From Citrobacter freundii (GTDB lineage Bacteria; Pseudomonadota; Gammaproteobacteria; Enterobacterales; Enterobacteriaceae): a stretch of 64,000 bases of DNA. The notes under the pieces are model-generated. The model was not told the DNA's origin and did not search any database. It saw only the letters and a program-made list of their open reading frames with translations. Within the stretch, counting starts at the first letter, position 1. Each line of letters begins with the position of its first letter. The stretch spans positions 186,001 to 250,000 of the forward strand of contig NZ_JAALBX010000005.1 in the NCBI RefSeq assembly GCF_011077955.1. The letters run 5' to 3'. Positions 60,539 through 64,000 of the stretch are shown here, in pieces. The position numbers and the translations under genes are program-made.

Positions 60539-61855
60539 TTAAGTGCGTTCATAAACCAGACGACCATCGACGTAGGTACGGTAAATTGAGCGATCGTCGC
60601 CGAGCGTAATCATTACAAACAGCTTGTCGACCAGTGAGATTGAGTTGTCATAGCGCAACTGCTGGAGCGGCGTAGCGGTAGGTTCCAGCACCACAAAGTC
60701 GGCCTCTTTGCCCGGGGCAAAGTTACCGATGCAGTGCTCAAGCCCGAGCGAATGCGCGCCGCCAAGCGTAGCCAGATAAAACGCTTCATACGCAGAGAGC
60801 CGGTAGCCCTGTAATTGCACGACTTTATAGGCCTCGTTCAGCGTCTGGAGCATGTTAAACGTGGTGCCCGCGCCGATATCCGTGCCGATGCCCACCTTGA
60901 TTTTTTTGCGCCACGCCTGCTGAAGGTTGAATAACCCGCTGCCGAGATAGAGATTGGAAGTCGGGCAAAAGGCGATGCTGGAACCCGTTTTGCTCAGGCA
61001 ATCCCACTCTTTTTCTTCCAGATGCACGCAGTGCGCGAACACGCTGCGTTTCCCGGTCAGCCCATACTGGTGATACACATCCAGATAACCGTCGTGTTCC
61101 GGGAACAATTCCTTCACCCATGCGATTTCCTGTTTGTTTTCGCAAAGATGGGTATGCAGCCAGGTGTCGGGATACTCCTCGCGTAGCCGCTGGGCCACGG
61201 CAAGCTGTTCCGGGGATGAGGTCGGCGCGAAGCGCGGGGTAATGGCATACAACAGACGGCCATTTTTGTGCCAGCGTTCAATCAGCGCTTTGCTTTGCGT
61301 ATAGCTCGTTTCCGCGTCGTCGAGCAGATAGTCGGGCGCGTTGCGGTCCATCATCACTTTGCCCGCAATCATCCGCATATTAATTTGGCTGGCGGCCTCG
61401 AACAGCGCATCCACCGATTCCGGATGAACCGTGCCAAACACCAGCGCCGTCGTGGTGCCGTTACGCAGTAGCTGTTTTAAGAAAAACGTCGACATTTCAC
61501 GGGCATATTCCGCATCCTGATAGCGGCGCTCCGTGGGGAAGGTGTGTTTATTGAGCCACTCCAGCAGTTGTTCGCCGTATGCGCCCACCATTTCACTTTG
61601 CGGGTAGTGAATATGGGTATCGACAAACCCTGGTACCACCATTTTCCCACGGTAATCGCGCACGCGAACCGAGGCGGGAACTTGTGATTTTCCGTCTTCC
61701 CACTCCCCGAACCACGCCACTTTGCCATTGCGGATCAACAGCAGCCCGTCCTCAACAAAACGCAGCGCGGATTCGATTTCCTCCGGATGTTCAACGGTGC
61801 GGGTAATATCGAGAAAACTGCCGCGCACGGCTTTAAGCGTCTGTTCACCTGACAT
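60539..61855 (-). CDS. guaD: Guanine deaminase
   Basis: A 438-residue amidohydrolase converting guanine to xanthine. Zinc ligands are seen in GFVDTHIHYPQ, HTHLCEN, the later FAHCVHL, and GTDIGAG. Between xanQ (9-base gap) and ghxQ on the same strand, forming a purine uptake/catabolism operon; xanthine is also XanQ's substrate. Full match to E. coli GuaD. Confidence 0.95.
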   Translation of the reverse strand: MSGEQTLKAVRGSFLDITRTVEHPEEIESALRFVEDGLLLIRNGKVAWFGEWEDGKSQVPASVRVRDYRGKMVVPGFVDTHIHYPQSEMVGAYGEQLLEWLNKHTFPTERRYQDAEYAREMSTFFLKQLLRNGTTTALVFGTVHPESVDALFEAASQINMRMIAGKVMMDRNAPDYLLDDAETSYTQSKALIERWHKNGRLLYAITPRFAPTSSPEQLAVAQRLREEYPDTWLHTHLCENKQEIAWVKELFPEHDGYLDVYHQYGLTGKRSVFAHCVHLEEKEWDCLSKTGSSIAFCPTSNLYLGSGLFNLQQAWRKKIKVGIGTDIGAGTTFNMLQTLNEAYKVVQLQGYRLSAYEAFYLATLGGAHSLGLEHCIGNFAPGKEADFVVLEPTATPLQQLRYDNSISLVDKLFVMITLGDDRSIYRTYVDGRLVYERT

Positions 61856-61864
61856 ATCTGCTCC

Positions 61865-63265
61865 TTATTTCAAATCCAGTTCTTTCATCCCGTCAGGCAC
61901 AGGTTGTTCTTCCTTCTGCCCAAGCGGAATGAGTAAGTTCAGCAGGATGGCGGTCAGCCCACCTGCGCAAATGGGGTTTTCTACCAATACATAAATGGAG
62001 GCCGGCAGCACCTGGAAAATCGCCGGATCGTAGGAGACGCCAAGGCCCAACCCTAAAGAGGTGGCGACGATCAGCGTTTCACGGCGTTTGAGACCGTTGG
62101 TGATAATGATGCGGATCCCGGCAATGGCGATCATAGAGAACATCAGCGTCATCGCGCCGCCGAGCACCGGCGCAGGAATGGTGGTAAAGAAGCGCCCGAT
62201 GCCCGGGAATAACCCCAGGATCACCAGCATCACGGCAATAAACCGCCCAACGTAGCGGGAGGCCACGCCCGTCATCTGGATGACGCCATTGTTCTGGGCA
62301 AATGTCGTCAGCGGCAGCGAACCCAGGGCTGAGGCAATCACCGATACCAGGCCGTCAGCGAGTACCCCGCCTCTTAGTCGTGACTGATACTCTTCGCCTT
62401 TAATCGGCCGGTTGGAAACCATCGCCGTGGCGGTGATATCCCCAACGGCTTCCAGCACGCTCAATAAATAAATCGTGCCCACCACCAGGAAGTGGTGAAA
62501 GCTAAATTCAAAACCATATTTGAATGGGATCGGGATGGTGATCAGGGGGAGATTACGCATACTGCTGAAATCGACCATGCCCAGGCAGAGTGACACGATG
62601 TAACCCACGATCAGCCCAATCGCGATACCGCCCATGCGCAGTAAAGGGCTGCGGCAGCAGTTAAAGCCGATAACCACCAGTAATACCAACAGGCCGACGC
62701 CAATATTCTCGTAATTCCCGAACGTGCCGCTGCTTTTTGCGGCAAATCCGCCGCCGAAATCGATAATGCCGACTTTGATAAGACTCAGGCCTATCATCAA
62801 CACCACCACGCCGCTGACGGTGGGCGTAATAACGCGGCGCAGATAAGGCAGAATAAACGACGAGCCCACCACTAAAAAGGCGCCCACGAACGACACGCCG
62901 AGCAGCGCCGACATAATCAGTTCTTCATGCATTCCATCGCTTTTCATACTGCTACCAAGCGCAATCATGACTGTGACGAACGAAAAATTGACCGACTGAA
63001 TGGATAATAAACCTGAGCCGATATGCCCATAGCGATTAACCTGGAGCCAGGTGCCGACGCCGGAGGCGATCATCGCCATGGAAACGAGATAAGAGGTGGT
63101 TTCAGTTGAGAGTTGCAGTGCTGCACCAACTATCAGCGCGGGGGTCACCATCGGCACAAAAATCGCCAGCAGGTGGGTGATGGCACCAATCAGGGTTTGG
63201 TGAAACGGAGGATTATCATCTAGCTCATAAATAAGATCCGAACCCTTGTGTGATATATCAGACAT
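61865..63265 (-). CDS. xanQ: Xanthine permease XanQ
   Basis: A 466-residue NAT-family xanthine:proton symporter (YgfO). The NAT signature is LPLTTFAQNNGV, with the substrate-related NYENIG and LLSVLEAVGDITAT regions as in E. coli. ATG 63265 (MSDISHKG) has AGGAG 7 bases upstream; the frame is open to 63286. First gene of xanQ-guaD-ghxQ. Confidence 0.95.
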   Translation of the reverse strand: MSDISHKGSDLIYELDDNPPFHQTLIGAITHLLAIFVPMVTPALIVGAALQLSTETTSYLVSMAMIASGVGTWLQVNRYGHIGSGLLSIQSVNFSFVTVMIALGSSMKSDGMHEELIMSALLGVSFVGAFLVVGSSFILPYLRRVITPTVSGVVVLMIGLSLIKVGIIDFGGGFAAKSSGTFGNYENIGVGLLVLLVVIGFNCCRSPLLRMGGIAIGLIVGYIVSLCLGMVDFSSMRNLPLITIPIPFKYGFEFSFHHFLVVGTIYLLSVLEAVGDITATAMVSNRPIKGEEYQSRLRGGVLADGLVSVIASALGSLPLTTFAQNNGVIQMTGVASRYVGRFIAVMLVILGLFPGIGRFFTTIPAPVLGGAMTLMFSMIAIAGIRIIITNGLKRRETLIVATSLGLGLGVSYDPAIFQVLPASIYVLVENPICAGGLTAILLNLLIPLGQKEEQPVPDGMKELDLK

Positions 63266-63414
63266 CCCTTTACTCCTGTTAAGCAAATTTGATCATCTGA
63301 TTCAATTAATAATTATCTGCGTTAAATCACCCGTTTTTCAGGTACAGCAACCCCTGAGCCGGTACTCGCGCTTTATGCAGACGCTTATGTTGTGAGGCAT
63401 TGAATCGTTGGTAA

Positions 63415-63434
63415 CAGGCCGCCGAAGCGGCCTG
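63415..63434 (-). terminator. xdhD terminator hairpin
   Basis: CAGGCCGC-CGAA-GCGGCCTG, perfect 8-bp stem six bases past the xdhD stop; T-tract short. It separates xdhD from xanQ. Confidence 0.65.
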
Positions 63435-63439
63435 AACAA

Positions 63440-64000
63440 TTACAATTTTCCTAATGCGCTGAGGATCTTCTCTGGGGTGAAATGCCATTCCCGCAGCCAG
63501 ACCTGGCAGGCGTCATGAATAGCCGTGGCGATAGCGGGCGCAGCCCCGTTTACGCCAATCTCAGAGATGGACTTCGCGCCGAACGGCCCGACTTTGTCAT
63601 CGCTTGGCACCAGCACCGCGCGGAAATCACGTGGAATGTCGCCAATTTTTGGCGCGCCGTAGCTGCGTAAATCGCGGGTTATCGGATGCCCGCCGGCGTC
63701 GTAAATAATCTCTTCCATCAGGCTATGCCCAATGGCGCGCAGCGTGGCGCCATAAATCTGCCCCAGTGCGAGATCCGGGTTAACCGGCGTGCCGCAATCG
63801 AGCAGGGCATAGAATTTATCCAGACGGATTTCCCCGGTGCGGGTGTTCACTGCCACTTCCGCAAAGTTAGCCCCGTACGGGAAGGCGAATTCCGGCGTGA
63901 TATAACAGGCCGTCGCCACCAGCATGCCAAAGCCAGTGCCGGTTTCCGCTTTGTGGGCTATCTGCCCGTACGTCACTTCGCCTTTCTTACCGCGTACGAT
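63440..64000 (-). CDS. xdhD: XdhD, selenium-dependent hydroxylase-type subunit (3' end only)
   Basis: The last 187 or so codons of a molybdenum hydroxylase large subunit, open to the window edge. PEFAFPYGANFAEV, KFYALLDCGTPVNP, GAKSISEIGVNGAAPAIATAI and similar blocks are typical of the C-terminal molybdopterin domain of the xanthine dehydrogenase family, where the Glu in the GAKSISEIG stretch is catalytic. Position next to xanQ matches E. coli xdhD, a putative purine hydroxylase. The 5' part lies outside the window. Confidence 0.9.
   Translation of the reverse strand: MVRGKKGEVTYGQIAHKAETGTGFGMLVATACYITPEFAFPYGANFAEVAVNTRTGEIRLDKFYALLDCGTPVNPDLALGQIYGATLRAIGHSLMEEIIYDAGGHPITRDLRSYGAPKIGDIPRDFRAVLVPSDDKVGPFGAKSISEIGVNGAAPAIATAIHDACQVWLREWHFTPEKILSALGKL

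Overview
The window is a contiguous stretch of chromosome from a member of the Enterobacteriaceae, probably from the Enterobacter, Kosakonia or Lelliottia group. Nearly every protein aligns by eye with its E. coli K-12 counterpart, and gene order follows the E. coli endA-galP-metK-speAB-tktA-fbaA-serA-gcvTHP-recJ-lysS-xanQ segment. Departures from K-12 are an added ECF-transporter/PPC-domain operon beside epd, an RpiR-type regulator beside bglA, a small membrane-protein gene between galP and metK, and no idi, ygfS or sibC at their K-12 positions. No tRNA or rRNA gene, insertion sequence, prophage or CRISPR array was seen, and all genes look intact except the one cut by the right edge.

Layout. 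1-5000: endA, sprT, galP, a small membrane protein and metK. 5000-9900: polyamine genes speA (with the leader peptide gene yqgB) and speB, then the lipoprotein protease loiP. 10000-18000: tktA and the cryptic-mannitol-type cluster cmtB-cmtA-yggP-yggF-yggD-yggC, with a strongly structured 166-base element in front of yggD. 17950-21040: ECF transporter operon on the opposite strand. 21400-25000: epd-pgk-fbaA. 25100-31640: mscS, argO, yggE, argP, rpiA, serA, fau. 31696-31879: 6S RNA. 31920-36720: zapA, ygfB-pepP-ubiH-ubiI. 37130-41720: gcvTHP. 41800-46130: ygfF, bglA, its probable regulator, yqfB, yqfA. 46290-54930: ygfZ, sdhE-ygfX, fldB, xerD-dsbC-recJ-prfB-lysS. 55150-64000: purine salvage and catabolism block uacT, uacF, ghxQ, guaD, xanQ and the 3' end of xdhD.

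Themes. Central carbon genes (tktA, epd, pgk, fbaA, rpiA and a second class II fructose bisphosphatase) sit with one-carbon/serine-glycine genes (serA, fau, gcvTHP, ygfZ, metK). Recognisable control signals include a GalR/GalS-type operator at galP, tandem met boxes at metK, CRP-like sites at epd and serA, GcvA CTAAT motifs and a PurR box at gcvT, and the prfB +1 frameshift site.

Least explained items: (i) the structured element at 16587-16752; (ii) a diverged intergenic repeat of about 170 bases present twice, both times between converging gene ends; (iii) the ECF transporter, whose two ATPases carry complementary motif losses that fall in a single composite ATP site; (iv) yqgB reading into the start of speA; (v) an 87-base inverted repeat after yqfA.
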